The notes under the pieces: generated by a model
What the model was told of the DNA's origin: nothing
Databases searched by the model: none
What the model saw: the letters and a program-made list of their open reading frames with translations, nothing else
Assembly (NCBI GenBank): GCA_031431125.1
Contig: JANPCX010000037.1
Span: 1 to 21,688 of the forward strand
DNA length: 21,688 bases
Reading direction: 5' to 3'
Origin: JANPCX01 sp031431125
GTDB taxonomy: Bacteria > Pseudomonadota > Gammaproteobacteria > Burkholderiales > Burkholderiaceae_C
Made by a program: the position numbers and the translations under genes
Shown here: positions 6,266 through 14,700 of the stretch, one piece after another
How the letters are laid out: every line of letters begins with the position of its first letter
Numbering within the stretch: position 1 is the stretch's first letter

Positions 6266-8907
6266 GACGGTGTCTCCTGAAGAAGTTGTTTGAGTTGGTA
6301 GAGCTTGTCCAGCGCCTCTTTGGGTGAGAGGGCGTCGGGGTTGAGTTTCGCCAAGGCGGCTTCTACGGCCGATGGTTCGGGCGCCGCAACAACCGCCGGC
6401 GCGGCGAACAAATCAATCTGCGCACGGCCTGATTGCTGCTGCGCTTCAAGCGCTTCCAGGCTTGCCCGCGCTTGGCGCAACACACTGGTGGGCATGCCGG
6501 CCAAACGTGCCACTTGCACGCCATAGCTTCGGCTGGCTGGGCCGGGGGTGATGTCGTGCAAGAAGGCAATGCTGTCGCCGCTTTCCACTGCCGACACATG
6601 CACGTTGAGGGCGCGGTCGTGTTTCACCGGGAACTCGGTGAGTTCAAAGTAATGCGTCGCAAACAAGGTGAAAGCGCGGTTGCGGTCGTGCAGGTGGGTG
6701 GCAATGGAGCCCGCGAGTGCGAGGCCATCAAAGGTGGAGGTGCCGCGTCCAATCTCGTCCATCAGCACCAGGGAGTGTTCTGTGGCGCTGTGAAGAATCG
6801 CCGCGCCCTCGGTCATCTCCAGCATGAAGGTGGACTGGGCGTTGGCCAAATCGTCCGCAGCGCCAATACGGGTGTGGATGGCGTCTATCGGCCCCAAGCG
6901 GCAGCTCTGCGCGGGCACGTAAGACCCCATGGCCGCCAGCAAGGCGATCAGCGCCACCTGGCGCATGAAGGTGCTCTTGCCGCCCATGTTGGGGCCGGTG
7001 ATGATGAGCATCTTGGTTTTGGCGTCCAGGCGGCAGTGGTTGGCAATGAACGCACCGCTGCCGGTTTCTTGCAAACGTGCTTCCACCACCGGGTGGCGGC
7101 CCGCCGTGATGTCGATGCAAGGTTCACGCACGAACTGAGGGCGGCACCAGTTCAGGGTGAGCGCCCGTTCTGCCAAAGCGGCTACCGCGTCCAAGGTGGC
7201 CAAGGCACGGGCCAAGGCAGAGAGGCTGCCCAGGTGCGCCATCAGGTCGTTCAGCACACCTTCAAACAGCTGCTTCTCGCGCGCTAACGCACGGTCTTGG
7301 GCCGACAGCGCTTTGTCTTCAAACGCTTTGAGTTCGGGCGTGATGTAACGCTCGGCGTTTTTCAGGGTTTGGCGTCGCTGGTAGTCGGCAGGCACTTTGT
7401 CCACCTGGCCTTGCGTCACCTCAATGAAAAAGCCGTGTACTTTGTTGAACTGCACCCGCAGGTTATTGATGCCGGTACGGGCGCGTTCGCGGGTTTCCAG
7501 GTCCAGCAAAAACGCATCGCAGTTTTGGCTGATGGCGCGCAACTCGTCCAAAGTGGCATCAAAGCCGGTGGCGATCACGCCGCCGTCGCGCAGCAGGACC
7601 GCAGGCTCTTCGGCAATCGCAGCTTGTAAGAGTGCAGGCAGCTCAGGTGGTGGTGTGAGCGCGGCAGCACATTCATCCAACAAGACCGCTTGGTTCAAGG
7701 GCAGCAAGGCCTGCAGCTTGGGCAGCGCATGCAAGGTGTGGCGCAGCCCGGCCAATTCACGCGGGCGCACTTGCCGCAGCGCCACGCGGGCGGTGATGCG
7801 TTCCACATCAGAGATGCCGCGCATGGCCTCGCGTATCGAATTCAAAGCGGTGGAGCCTGGCGTCAGCAACACCGCTAGCGCGTCCTGGCGCAAGGTGGCG
7901 GTGCTGCGATCCTGCAACGGATGCGTCAACCACTGGCGCAGCGCCCGGCTGCCCATGCCGCTGGCACAACTGTCGAGCAGCGAGAACAAGGTGGGGGTGT
8001 CTTTGCCGCTGAGGGTTTGTGTCAGCTCCAAGTTGCGGTGGGTGCTGGCTGGCAAATCGAGCAAGTCGCTGGGCTTCTCGACCTGCAGTTGACTCACATG
8101 GGCCAGGGCCTGACCTTGGGTGTGCTCGGCATAACTCAGCAGTGCGGCGGCGGCGGCATGGGCCACGGGCAAGTCTTGCGCGTTGAAACCCGCCAGGCTC
8201 GCGACTTTCAGTTGCTCGCACAGTTTGCGTTGGCCCAAGTCGGTGTCGAACTGCCAAGCCGGGCGGCGGGTCAACATCACCCCCGATTGGTTCACAGCAA
8301 AGGGCAAGGGGTCGGCCTGTACCAGCAGTTCAGCGGCGTTCAATCGTGAAAGGGCACTGCCCAGTTGAGCGTCGGCGCATTCGCTCAACCCCAATTGCCC
8401 ACTGCTCAATGCCAGCCAGGCCAGGCCATGCGTGGTGATGCCCTTGTGTGTTCGGCTGGCCACGGCCAAGAGCAGCGCATCGCGTTTGTCGGACAGCAGC
8501 TCCGTGTCGGTGACGGTCCCGGGCGTGACCACCCGCACCACCTTACGTTCTACCGGCCCTTTGCTGGTGGCCACATCGCCGACCTGCTCACAAATGGCCA
8601 CCGCTTCGCCGAGTTTGATCAGCTTAGCGAGGTAAGACTCCAGCGCCTGCACCGGCACCCCGGCCATCACCACCGGCTCACCCGCACTTTGACCGCGTGC
8701 AGTCAGCGTGATGTCGAGCAAACTGTTGGCGCGCCGCGCGTCGTCAAAAAACAGCTCGTAAAAATCACCCATGCGGTAGAACACCAGCGCATCCGGGTGC
8801 TCGGCCTTGATGCGCAGGTACTGCTGCATCATGGGGGTGTGGGCGGAGAGGTCCACTGCGGGGATAGGTTGTTGGGCTGTGAGGGCGTTGTCGCTCATCG
8901 CACGCAT
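6262..8907 (-). CDS. mutS: DNA mismatch repair protein MutS
   Basis: An 881-residue ATPase that recognises mismatches and recruits MutL. The N-terminal mismatch-binding domain contains YRMGDFYELFFDDA, the conserved Phe-X-Glu wedge. The connector, lever and clamp regions follow. The C-terminal ABC ATPase has Walker A GPNMGGKST near residue 640, a Q-loop region, and Walker B LVLMDEIGRGTSTFDG near 712, then the FATHYFELTE motif. The last ~90 residues contain SPKEALDKLYQLKQLL, the usual C-terminal tetramerisation-type tail. Two close ATGs (8907 and 8898) are both plausible; the first has a weak GGA upstream. It begins 24 bp after the suhB stop and overlaps Anbu by ATGA, forming a suhB-mutS-Anbu unit. 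The length is normal and no defect is seen. Confidence 0.97.
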   Translation of the reverse strand: MRAMSDNALTAQQPIPAVDLSAHTPMMQQYLRIKAEHPDALVFYRMGDFYELFFDDARRANSLLDITLTARGQSAGEPVVMAGVPVQALESYLAKLIKLGEAVAICEQVGDVATSKGPVERKVVRVVTPGTVTDTELLSDKRDALLLAVASRTHKGITTHGLAWLALSSGQLGLSECADAQLGSALSRLNAAELLVQADPLPFAVNQSGVMLTRRPAWQFDTDLGQRKLCEQLKVASLAGFNAQDLPVAHAAAAALLSYAEHTQGQALAHVSQLQVEKPSDLLDLPASTHRNLELTQTLSGKDTPTLFSLLDSCASGMGSRALRQWLTHPLQDRSTATLRQDALAVLLTPGSTALNSIREAMRGISDVERITARVALRQVRPRELAGLRHTLHALPKLQALLPLNQAVLLDECAAALTPPPELPALLQAAIAEEPAVLLRDGGVIATGFDATLDELRAISQNCDAFLLDLETRERARTGINNLRVQFNKVHGFFIEVTQGQVDKVPADYQRRQTLKNAERYITPELKAFEDKALSAQDRALAREKQLFEGVLNDLMAHLGSLSALARALATLDAVAALAERALTLNWCRPQFVREPCIDITAGRHPVVEARLQETGSGAFIANHCRLDAKTKMLIITGPNMGGKSTFMRQVALIALLAAMGSYVPAQSCRLGPIDAIHTRIGAADDLANAQSTFMLEMTEGAAILHSATEHSLVLMDEIGRGTSTFDGLALAGSIATHLHDRNRAFTLFATHYFELTEFPVKHDRALNVHVSAVESGDSIAFLHDITPGPASRSYGVQVARLAGMPTSVLRQARASLEALEAQQQSGRAQIDLFAAPAVVAAPEPSAVEAALAKLNPDALSPKEALDKLYQLKQLLQETPS

Positions 8908-8931
8908 TGAAACTAATCCAAGGAAGTGCAA

Positions 8932-9912
8932 TTAGAAGGGCGCGTCTTTGCCTTTCGCCACATCCGCTTTACGAATGCGTACCGCGGTCTTCTTTGGCGC
9001 AGTTGCAGGCACCGCGATGCCAACCGTTGTGGCCAAGGCCTGTTCTGGTGTGGTCTCGGTGGGTGCGTCCGTTGTGTTGATCTTGTCGTCCTCTGAACTT
9101 TCGGTGATGGCCCGGCTGTAGGGCGCCAAGAGCGGCACCAACTGCGCAAAAATCTTCGGGTTGCCCGCGACCACTTCGCGTTGGTATAGGTAGTCGGCAT
9201 CGCCCGTGAAGTTGCCCACCAGGCCACCGGCTTCGGTGATCATCAAAGAGCCTGCGGCAATGTCCCAAGGCGACAGGCCGGTTTCAAAAAAACCATCGTA
9301 GTAACCAGCGGCCACATAACAAAGGTCGAGTGCGGCGGCGCCGGGGCGGCGCAGGCCGGCGCATTGGGTCATGATGGTTTCGAACATGGCCACATAACGT
9401 TTGAAGTTGTCGCCTTTGCGGAAAGGGAAACCGGTGCCGATCAAGGCATCGTTCATGCGGTTGCGCTTGGACACGCGCAGGCGTTTGTCGTTGAGGAAAG
9501 CGCCTCGGCCTTTGGACGCGTAGAAGAGGTCGTTGCGGCAGGGGTCGTAGACCACGGCTTGCTGAATTTGGCCTTTCACGGCCAGGCCGATGGAGACCGC
9601 ATACACGGGAAAGCCGTGGATGAAGTTGGTGGTGCCGTCGAGCGGGTCGATGATCCAGAGGTAGTCGCTGTCTTTCGCACCATGGGTGCGGCCCGACTCT
9701 TCGGCCAAGATGCCGTGGCCGGGGTAGGCGGTGAGCAGCACCTCAATGATGGCTTGCTCGGCCGCTTGGTCGACCTCGGTGACGAAGTCGTTGGGGGATT
9801 TGGTGTTGACCTTGATCAGGTCCAGGTCCATCGAAGCCCGGCTGATGATGGCCCCTGCGGCACGGGCGGCTTTGACGGCCACATTGAGCATGGGATGGAG
9901 TGCTTGCGACAT
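8932..9912 (-). CDS. suhB: Inositol-1-monophosphatase (SuhB) with C-terminal extension
   Basis: A 326-residue lithium-sensitive inositol monophosphatase family enzyme. In enterobacteria SuhB also joins the rRNA antitermination complex. The metal-binding motifs are present: ILAEESGRTH (about 72-81), WIIDPLDGTTNFIHGFPVYA (about 87-106) and the C-terminal LSPWDIAAGSLMITEAGG. The catalytic domain ends near residue 265. The remaining ~60 residues form an extra tail, first acidic (ESSEDDK) and Thr/Pro-rich, then basic (APKKTAVRIRKADVAKGKD). E. coli SuhB (267 residues) lacks this tail. The start is the ATG at 9912, preceded by GAAGG; a 20-codon upstream extension is unlikely. It is the first gene of the unit with mutS and Anbu. 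Confidence 0.93.
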   Translation of the reverse strand: MSQALHPMLNVAVKAARAAGAIISRASMDLDLIKVNTKSPNDFVTEVDQAAEQAIIEVLLTAYPGHGILAEESGRTHGAKDSDYLWIIDPLDGTTNFIHGFPVYAVSIGLAVKGQIQQAVVYDPCRNDLFYASKGRGAFLNDKRLRVSKRNRMNDALIGTGFPFRKGDNFKRYVAMFETIMTQCAGLRRPGAAALDLCYVAAGYYDGFFETGLSPWDIAAGSLMITEAGGLVGNFTGDADYLYQREVVAGNPKIFAQLVPLLAPYSRAITESSEDDKINTTDAPTETTPEQALATTVGIAVPATAPKKTAVRIRKADVAKGKDAPF

Positions 9913-9988
9913 GGGGCAACCTTCTGGTGGGATCGACTGGCGGATGAAAAGAGCGGGGCAGCGGGCCAGCAAGAAGCGGGCGGTGTCA

Positions 9989-10154
9989 CTAGTGTCGTTT
10001 CAAGGCTCAAATGCCGCCAGCTCGCTGGCCCTTAAACCCAATGGCGTCGTTGTTCCTCGTCGCCATAGCCCAAGCCATGACTCCTCGTTACGCCTAGCCC
10101 TCGGGCTTAATTGCGGCGCGATCAACCGACATTTGAGCCTTGAAACGACACTAG
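9989..10154. repeat. 166-bp element bounded by perfect 25-bp inverted repeats
   Basis: The two ends, 9989-10013 and 10130-10154, are perfect reverse complements over 25 bp. The left end starts CTAGTGTCGTTTCAAGGC and the right end finishes TTGAAACGACACTAG. The ~116-bp interior includes an ATGGCG...CGCCAT inner hairpin and carries no credible gene. The element lies in the 326-bp divergent gap between suhB and trmJ and takes up about half of it. Size, terminal repeats and location suggest a MITE-like or REP-like mobile repeat. No target duplication was evident, and no second copy of this sequence was seen in the window. Confidence 0.8.
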
Positions 10155-10166
10155 GCTGCGGATAAT
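10140..10166 (+). promoter_or_regulatory. Possible sigma-70 promoter for trmJ
   Basis: TTGAAA (10140-10145) and GATAAT (10161-10166) are spaced 15 bp apart, about 75 bp upstream of the trmJ start. The spacing is short and the match is only fair. The -35-like hexamer lies inside the right terminal repeat of the 166-bp element. Confidence 0.3.
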
Positions 10167-10238
10167 CGCAATTTTACCCGGCACAGAACACCCTGCCGCA
10201 TTCCGGCCTGCCATGTCTTCAAACTGTCCCACCGCACT

Positions 10239-10970
10239 GTGAACTCCATCACCCGATTCATCCTTGTTGAACCCAGCCACCCCGGCAATGTGGGGGCCGT
10301 GGCGCGGGCGATGAAAGTGATGGGTTTTGACGACCTCGTGCTGGTGGCGCCGCGTTATGCCGATGTGTTGCAGCACGACGAGACGGTCTCCTTGGCCAGC
10401 GGCGCCACCGACGTGCTCGCCAAAGCCCGTGTGGTGCAGCGGTTTGAAGACGCGATGGAAGGCATCCACACCCTGTGCGCGACGGCCATGACCCCACGTG
10501 ACTTTGGCCCGCCCACCCACGCCCCGCGTGCGCTGTTGCCCGAATTGGTGCAAAGTGGCCACAGCGTGGGTTTTGTATTTGGCTCCGAACGTTTTGGCAT
10601 GCGCAATGACGATGTTTACCGCTGCCAGGCCTGTATCTGCATTCCCACCCACCCGGACTATGGCTCGCTCAACCTGGCGCAAGCGGTGCAGCTGTTGGCC
10701 TACGAGTGGCGGCAAGCACTGGGGGGATTTTCTGTTGCCGCACGCACACCGGCGGCAGACCATGCCGATGCGGCGGCGGTGCAGCGCCTGCTCAGCCACT
10801 GGGAACAAGCCCTGGTCGCCATCGAATTTTTAGACCCCGCCACGCCACGCAAGCTCATGCCGCGTTTGAACCAGTTGCTGGGCCGCCAGCAGCTCACCAC
10901 CGAAGAGGTGCAAATCCTGCATGGCGTGGCGCGCGAGGTGCTCAAGCGTGTGGTCAAGCCCAAGCCGTGA
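10239..10970 (+). CDS. trmJ: tRNA (cytidine/uridine-2'-O-)-methyltransferase TrmJ
   Basis: A 243-residue SPOUT-class methyltransferase that, in characterised members, 2'-O-methylates position 32 of the tRNA anticodon loop using SAM. Motif 1 is LVEPSHPGNVGAVARAMKVM near the N-terminus. Motif 2 is VGFVFGSERFGMRNDD (about 110-125) and motif 3 is IPTHPDYGSLNLAQAVQLLA (about 135-155), which together build the trefoil-knot cofactor site. A helical C-terminal region of ~85 residues ends in basic KPKP. The start is GTG at 10239, since the nearby ATG upstream is out of frame and the first codons already read ITRFILVEP. cysE follows 54 bp downstream on the same strand, an arrangement seen in other bacteria. 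The gene is divergent from suhB. Confidence 0.92.
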   Translation: MNSITRFILVEPSHPGNVGAVARAMKVMGFDDLVLVAPRYADVLQHDETVSLASGATDVLAKARVVQRFEDAMEGIHTLCATAMTPRDFGPPTHAPRALLPELVQSGHSVGFVFGSERFGMRNDDVYRCQACICIPTHPDYGSLNLAQAVQLLAYEWRQALGGFSVAARTPAADHADAAAVQRLLSHWEQALVAIEFLDPATPRKLMPRLNQLLGRQQLTTEEVQILHGVAREVLKRVVKPKP

Positions 10971-11024
10971 GCGGCCCTGAGCGTGACTGGCTACACTGGC
11001 CTGCGATTCATTCCGATACACACC

Positions 11025-11807
11025 ATGTTTGACCGCCTTAAAGAAGACATCGCCTGCATCCTTGAACGTGACCCTGCCGCGCGTTCGCGCTGGGAGGCGC
11101 TCACCTGCTACCCCGGCCTGCACGCCTTGGTGATGCACCGCTGGGCCCATGCCTGCTGGCGTGGGGGGTGGTTGTGGCTGGGCCGTTTTATCTCGCACAT
11201 GGCACGGTTTTTTACGGGTATCGAAATCCACCCCGGCGCCACCATAGGCCGCCGTGTCTTCATCGACCACGGCATGGGTGTGGTGATCGGTGAAATGGCC
11301 GAGATTCACGACGAATGCACCATCTACCAAGGTGTGACCCTGGGTGGCACCGCTTTGTTCAAAGGGGCCAAACGCCACCCCACGCTGGAGCGTGGTGTCA
11401 TCGTCGGCGCCAATGCCTGCGTGCTCGGCGGCTTCACTGTGGGTGCCGGTGCCCGTGTGGGCTCGGGTGCTGTGGTCACCAAAGCGGTGCCGCCCGGTGC
11501 CACCGCCGTCGGCAACCCCGCGCGCATCATTGAAGCCAGCCAAGAAGCTCAGCGTGAAGCGGCCGCGGCCAAGATGGGTTTCTCTGCCTACGGTGTCACC
11601 CAGGGCGACGACCCGGTGGCCCTGGCCATGAAGGGCCTCATCGACAACGCATCTGGCCACGAACACCAAATCACCATGCTCTGGCAAGCCGTTGAAAAAC
11701 TCGCCAACCGCTCACGCGAGTTGCCAGGCGCCGACGATTGCGTGCCTGCGGATGCCCAGACCACTGAAAACTTCGATGCCCAAGGTTTGAATCGTTTGGT
11801 CAAGTGA
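11025..11807 (+). CDS. cysE: Serine O-acetyltransferase
   Basis: A 260-residue left-handed beta-helix acetyltransferase that makes O-acetylserine from serine and acetyl-CoA, the committed step of cysteine synthesis. The N-terminal helical part (MFDRLKEDIACILERDPAAR) is of the short type. The hexapeptide-repeat core includes IEIHPGATIGRRVFIDHGMG, VVIGEMAEIHDECTIYQGVT and GNPARII. His in the FIDHGMG motif is the expected catalytic residue. A ~70-residue tail beyond the helix (rich in charged and Ala residues) is longer than minimal. The start is the ATG at 11025; a 14-codon upstream in-frame extension is not family-like. No clear Shine-Dalgarno is visible, so coupling to trmJ is possible. It converges with the membrane-protein gene, only 13 bp apart, and no strong terminator is visible between them. 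Confidence 0.95.
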   Translation: MFDRLKEDIACILERDPAARSRWEALTCYPGLHALVMHRWAHACWRGGWLWLGRFISHMARFFTGIEIHPGATIGRRVFIDHGMGVVIGEMAEIHDECTIYQGVTLGGTALFKGAKRHPTLERGVIVGANACVLGGFTVGAGARVGSGAVVTKAVPPGATAVGNPARIIEASQEAQREAAAAKMGFSAYGVTQGDDPVALAMKGLIDNASGHEHQITMLWQAVEKLANRSRELPGADDCVPADAQTTENFDAQGLNRLVK

Positions 11808-11820
11808 TGCTGACCCTGCG

Positions 11821-12999
11821 TCAGGGGGAGGTCGGCTTCTGTTTGTCAGGCAAATCCAAACTCGCATCAAAACCAAACAGCTTGCCTGCCCACAAAAACA
11901 CCACCCACACCAAAATGCCAAACGGCAAATAACCGAAGAAACCCAGCAGGGGCATTTCGGCATAGATGTGGATGACGTTCACATAAGGAATGTCATAGAT
12001 CCAGTAGTTGGGGTTGGTGGCGGGCAGGCTGGTGGGGTGGGCGCTGCCGTAGTTCCAGAACTCCCACAAAAACCCGTTGAAGAGGGATGCCAGCGCCACC
12101 AGCACCATGGGCGACCAATTGCCCTCGGCCATGGCCGAGAAGGGGGTCCACACTTGCAGGCGAATCATTTGCCCCACGATGACGACCATCGGCCCTATCC
12201 ACACCACCCAAAAAAGCGGCAGCGGCCAAATCACCATGGCCATCAACAGCAAGAGGCCACCTGCTATCAACCAAGCCCCAGGCAAAGCCAGCTTGGGGCC
12301 TTGGGCATAACGTGCGACCAGATTGGGGAAACTGACCAACAAGGTGTACCACTCAAAAATGGCCGGCCACACGGTGGTGTAAGCGATCAGGAAAAGCACG
12401 ACGATGGTGGTGTGGCTCAGTTCCGGCATGTGCCCATTGGGGTAGTACCAGTTGCCCAGGACAAAGTAGTTGGCAAACTCAAAGTAGTACCAGCCGACCA
12501 CCGACACCAAGGCGCTGATCAACATGGTGCGTGGCCGGGAGGCCAGCAAGGAGCAACCCCTTCGGCGGTAGACCACACCGTCCAGCATCACGATGAAGCC
12601 CCACCACAGGGGCGAAAACGCGTAGTACACCAGCGGACCAAACACCGTGACGCGTGCAAACATCAGCCACATGAAAAAAGCGGTGAACACCGCGCCGACC
12701 CAGAACCACCACGGCAAGCCTGTGGCCGCAGGCGGTGCTTGCCGCTGTTGCGGCGGCACGGGTTGAAAACCAAACCACTGCGGAAACAATAGAAACGCGG
12801 TGATCACCAAGGCCACGACCAACACCAGTAAAAAGTAAGGCCACCAAAACCGCGGGTCTTGTTGAACAAACTCGGGCGGAAAAGCGCCGAAGCCCGGTGG
12901 CACGTGGGTGCTGGGGTAGGCAAACCAGCTTGCTGCCAAGAGCACCGCAATTGTGGCCAGAACCGGCCAAATCAGGCTCCAGGGTTTGATATTTTTCAT
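11821..12999 (-). CDS. Polytopic membrane protein of unknown function
   Basis: I do not recognise a characterised family. The 392-residue product has about ten hydrophobic segments and is rich in aromatic residues. Two related-looking motifs occur: WYYFEFANYFVLGNWYYPN near 165-185, and LWEFWNYGSAHP followed by NYWIYDIPYV and EMPLLGFFGYLPFGI near 310-365. This suggests an internal duplication of a Trp-Glu-Phe-x-Asn plus Tyr/Pro signature. The second motif resembles those of uncharacterised integral membrane proteins. The start is set at the ATG at 12999, which has GGAG six bases upstream; two upstream alternatives have no ribosome site. It begins 23 bp after the stop of the GGDEF gene, so the two are probably co-transcribed. 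Confidence 0.8.
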   Translation of the reverse strand: MKNIKPWSLIWPVLATIAVLLAASWFAYPSTHVPPGFGAFPPEFVQQDPRFWWPYFLLVLVVALVITAFLLFPQWFGFQPVPPQQRQAPPAATGLPWWFWVGAVFTAFFMWLMFARVTVFGPLVYYAFSPLWWGFIVMLDGVVYRRRGCSLLASRPRTMLISALVSVVGWYYFEFANYFVLGNWYYPNGHMPELSHTTIVVLFLIAYTTVWPAIFEWYTLLVSFPNLVARYAQGPKLALPGAWLIAGGLLLLMAMVIWPLPLFWVVWIGPMVVIVGQMIRLQVWTPFSAMAEGNWSPMVLVALASLFNGFLWEFWNYGSAHPTSLPATNPNYWIYDIPYVNVIHIYAEMPLLGFFGYLPFGILVWVVFLWAGKLFGFDASLDLPDKQKPTSP

Positions 13000-13022
13000 C
13001 TGTGACTCCATGGCAATTGATG

Positions 13023-14627
13023 TCAAAGCGACGCGACTTTGTCGCGCGTCTTTCGGCGGCGTTTGTTTTCGTACATGCGCGTGTCGGCCAGGTGTTTGAG
13101 CTGGTCGCGCTGCGCACTTTCAAACACACGCACCGAGCCGCAGCTGGCGCCACTGAGCTCATACCCCTCGGCGCGTATGTCTTGCACCGTGTCCTGCAGC
13201 AACTGCTCAATACCGCCCACGTCACCCTCGTGGCTGGTGGCGGCAAATTCATCGCCGCCCAAGCGGTGCAGCGTAGCGGCCGTGCCCAAGCGCGCGGCGA
13301 AGGTTTGGGCGAAGGTGCGCAGCAAGGCGTCGCCGCTGACGTGGCCGTGGGTGTCGTTGTAGTGTTTGAGTCCGTCCAGGTCGATGAAAGTCAAACTCCC
13401 GCGCTGCGGCATTTGTGCCAGCTCGATCTCCAGTGCGTAGCGGTTGGGCAAACCGGTCAGTGCATCGGTGCAGGCCAGGCGCAAGTTGTTTTCTGCGCGT
13501 TCGAGGGCTTGTTCTTTCTCCCGCTGCAGCATGCCGAATTGGTAAGACAACACCAAGGCCAACAGCAGCACCTCAATCGTCACTGCCACCATACCAATGT
13601 GCTCGATGTAGATGGTGTAGACACCCTCCAGATCGAGCAGTGAAATTGCGCTGATACCCGACGCAAAAAAGCCAATGTTCGCCAGCAAATACAAGCGTGC
13701 CAGCGTTTGGCCGCGCCACGACTGAATCACGCCTACAGTCAAACCGAACACCAGAAAGAGCCCCACACCGATGCGGCACAACTCCAGCGACCAGTTCAGC
13801 TTGAACACACCCAAGACCGCAAAAGCGCCCAACAACAGCAACAACGCACGCCCCACCGCAAACATCTTGGGGTGGCTGCTTTGGCGTATGCCCAGCAAGT
13901 CCATCACAAACACCACATAGGCCATGTTGGACAGCAAGATCGGCAGGCTGATCAAATAGAACCAGCCCGAGGCCACCAGGTCGTGCCAAGCGAGCAAGGC
14001 CGTGCCGTTGTAAAGCAAGTTGCTCAGAATGAAGGCGGCATACATGGCGTGCACACGCTGGTGGCGTATCAGGGCCAAGCTGGCGTAGTACACGCCCAAG
14101 CCGATGAACACGCCCAGCCCAATCAAGAGCAAGGCGTTGCCCTCACGGATCGTGACTCGATAGTGGGACAGTTCGTCGAGGTAGGGTTCGGGTTGGGCCA
14201 GGTAAAAGGGCGACTCCATCGTTGTCACCAACCTGTAGCGCCCGGTGGGCAGCTGCAGCTCACGCCCATGGCGCAGGAAAAACGGGTTGACCTCGGCGTT
14301 TTGTATGCCGCCTTGCGCTTGCGCCACCAGCGCACCGTTGGCATCGAAGACCTGGTGTGTGAAACGGCCCAACACGCTGGAGTTTTTGAAGTCGATCACA
14401 TGCCTGTCGGCATTCGGGAGTTCAAATTCGGCCTCGTACTGGAAACGCCCGCCGGTGGCGGCAATGCGTTCAACCTTGTGCGGCGGCCCGTCTGAGGGCA
14501 AGGCCGTCCATTGCCCTTTTAATGCGGTGGGCGCGGCGCCAACGCCCATCCATGGCAGCAGCAACACCAGCCACACCGCCCAGGTTGTCAGAAAGCGCTT
14601 GAGCGGGTGGGGCATTGCTTGTGTCAT
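13023..14627 (-). CDS. 7TM-DISM diguanylate cyclase (GGDEF)
   Basis: A 534-residue sensor protein predicted to make cyclic di-GMP. A signal peptide (1-31, ending GVGA) is followed by a periplasmic sensory domain (about 32-160) of the 7TMR-DISM extracellular type. Seven hydrophobic helices (about 165-375), a short coiled-coil linker (LQREKEQALERAENNLRLA) and a GGDEF domain (about 385-530) follow. The signature is intact: HRLGGDEFAA near 455-460, preceded by TDALTGLPNRYALE and FIDLDGLKHYNDTHGH, so the cyclase is likely active. The usual RxxD product-inhibition site five residues before GGDEF is absent (GTAA there). The start is the ATG at 14627; upstream ATGs are out of frame. The membrane-protein gene follows 23 bp downstream. 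Confidence 0.92.
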   Translation of the reverse strand: MTQAMPHPLKRFLTTWAVWLVLLLPWMGVGAAPTALKGQWTALPSDGPPHKVERIAATGGRFQYEAEFELPNADRHVIDFKNSSVLGRFTHQVFDANGALVAQAQGGIQNAEVNPFFLRHGRELQLPTGRYRLVTTMESPFYLAQPEPYLDELSHYRVTIREGNALLLIGLGVFIGLGVYYASLALIRHQRVHAMYAAFILSNLLYNGTALLAWHDLVASGWFYLISLPILLSNMAYVVFVMDLLGIRQSSHPKMFAVGRALLLLLGAFAVLGVFKLNWSLELCRIGVGLFLVFGLTVGVIQSWRGQTLARLYLLANIGFFASGISAISLLDLEGVYTIYIEHIGMVAVTIEVLLLALVLSYQFGMLQREKEQALERAENNLRLACTDALTGLPNRYALEIELAQMPQRGSLTFIDLDGLKHYNDTHGHVSGDALLRTFAQTFAARLGTAATLHRLGGDEFAATSHEGDVGGIEQLLQDTVQDIRAEGYELSGASCGSVRVFESAQRDQLKHLADTRMYENKRRRKTRDKVASL

Positions 14628-14700
14628 GCGGCGCCATCATATTCGGTGAACATGCGCTTTTTTCACCTGCGCCTACCCGGGTTTTCCACCTTGCTGCGAA

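Noticed and set aside
11805..11830. Bidirectional terminator between cysE and the membrane-protein gene
   Set aside because: Only a five-base stem (CTGAC/GTCAG) without a T-run on either strand, too weak to call.
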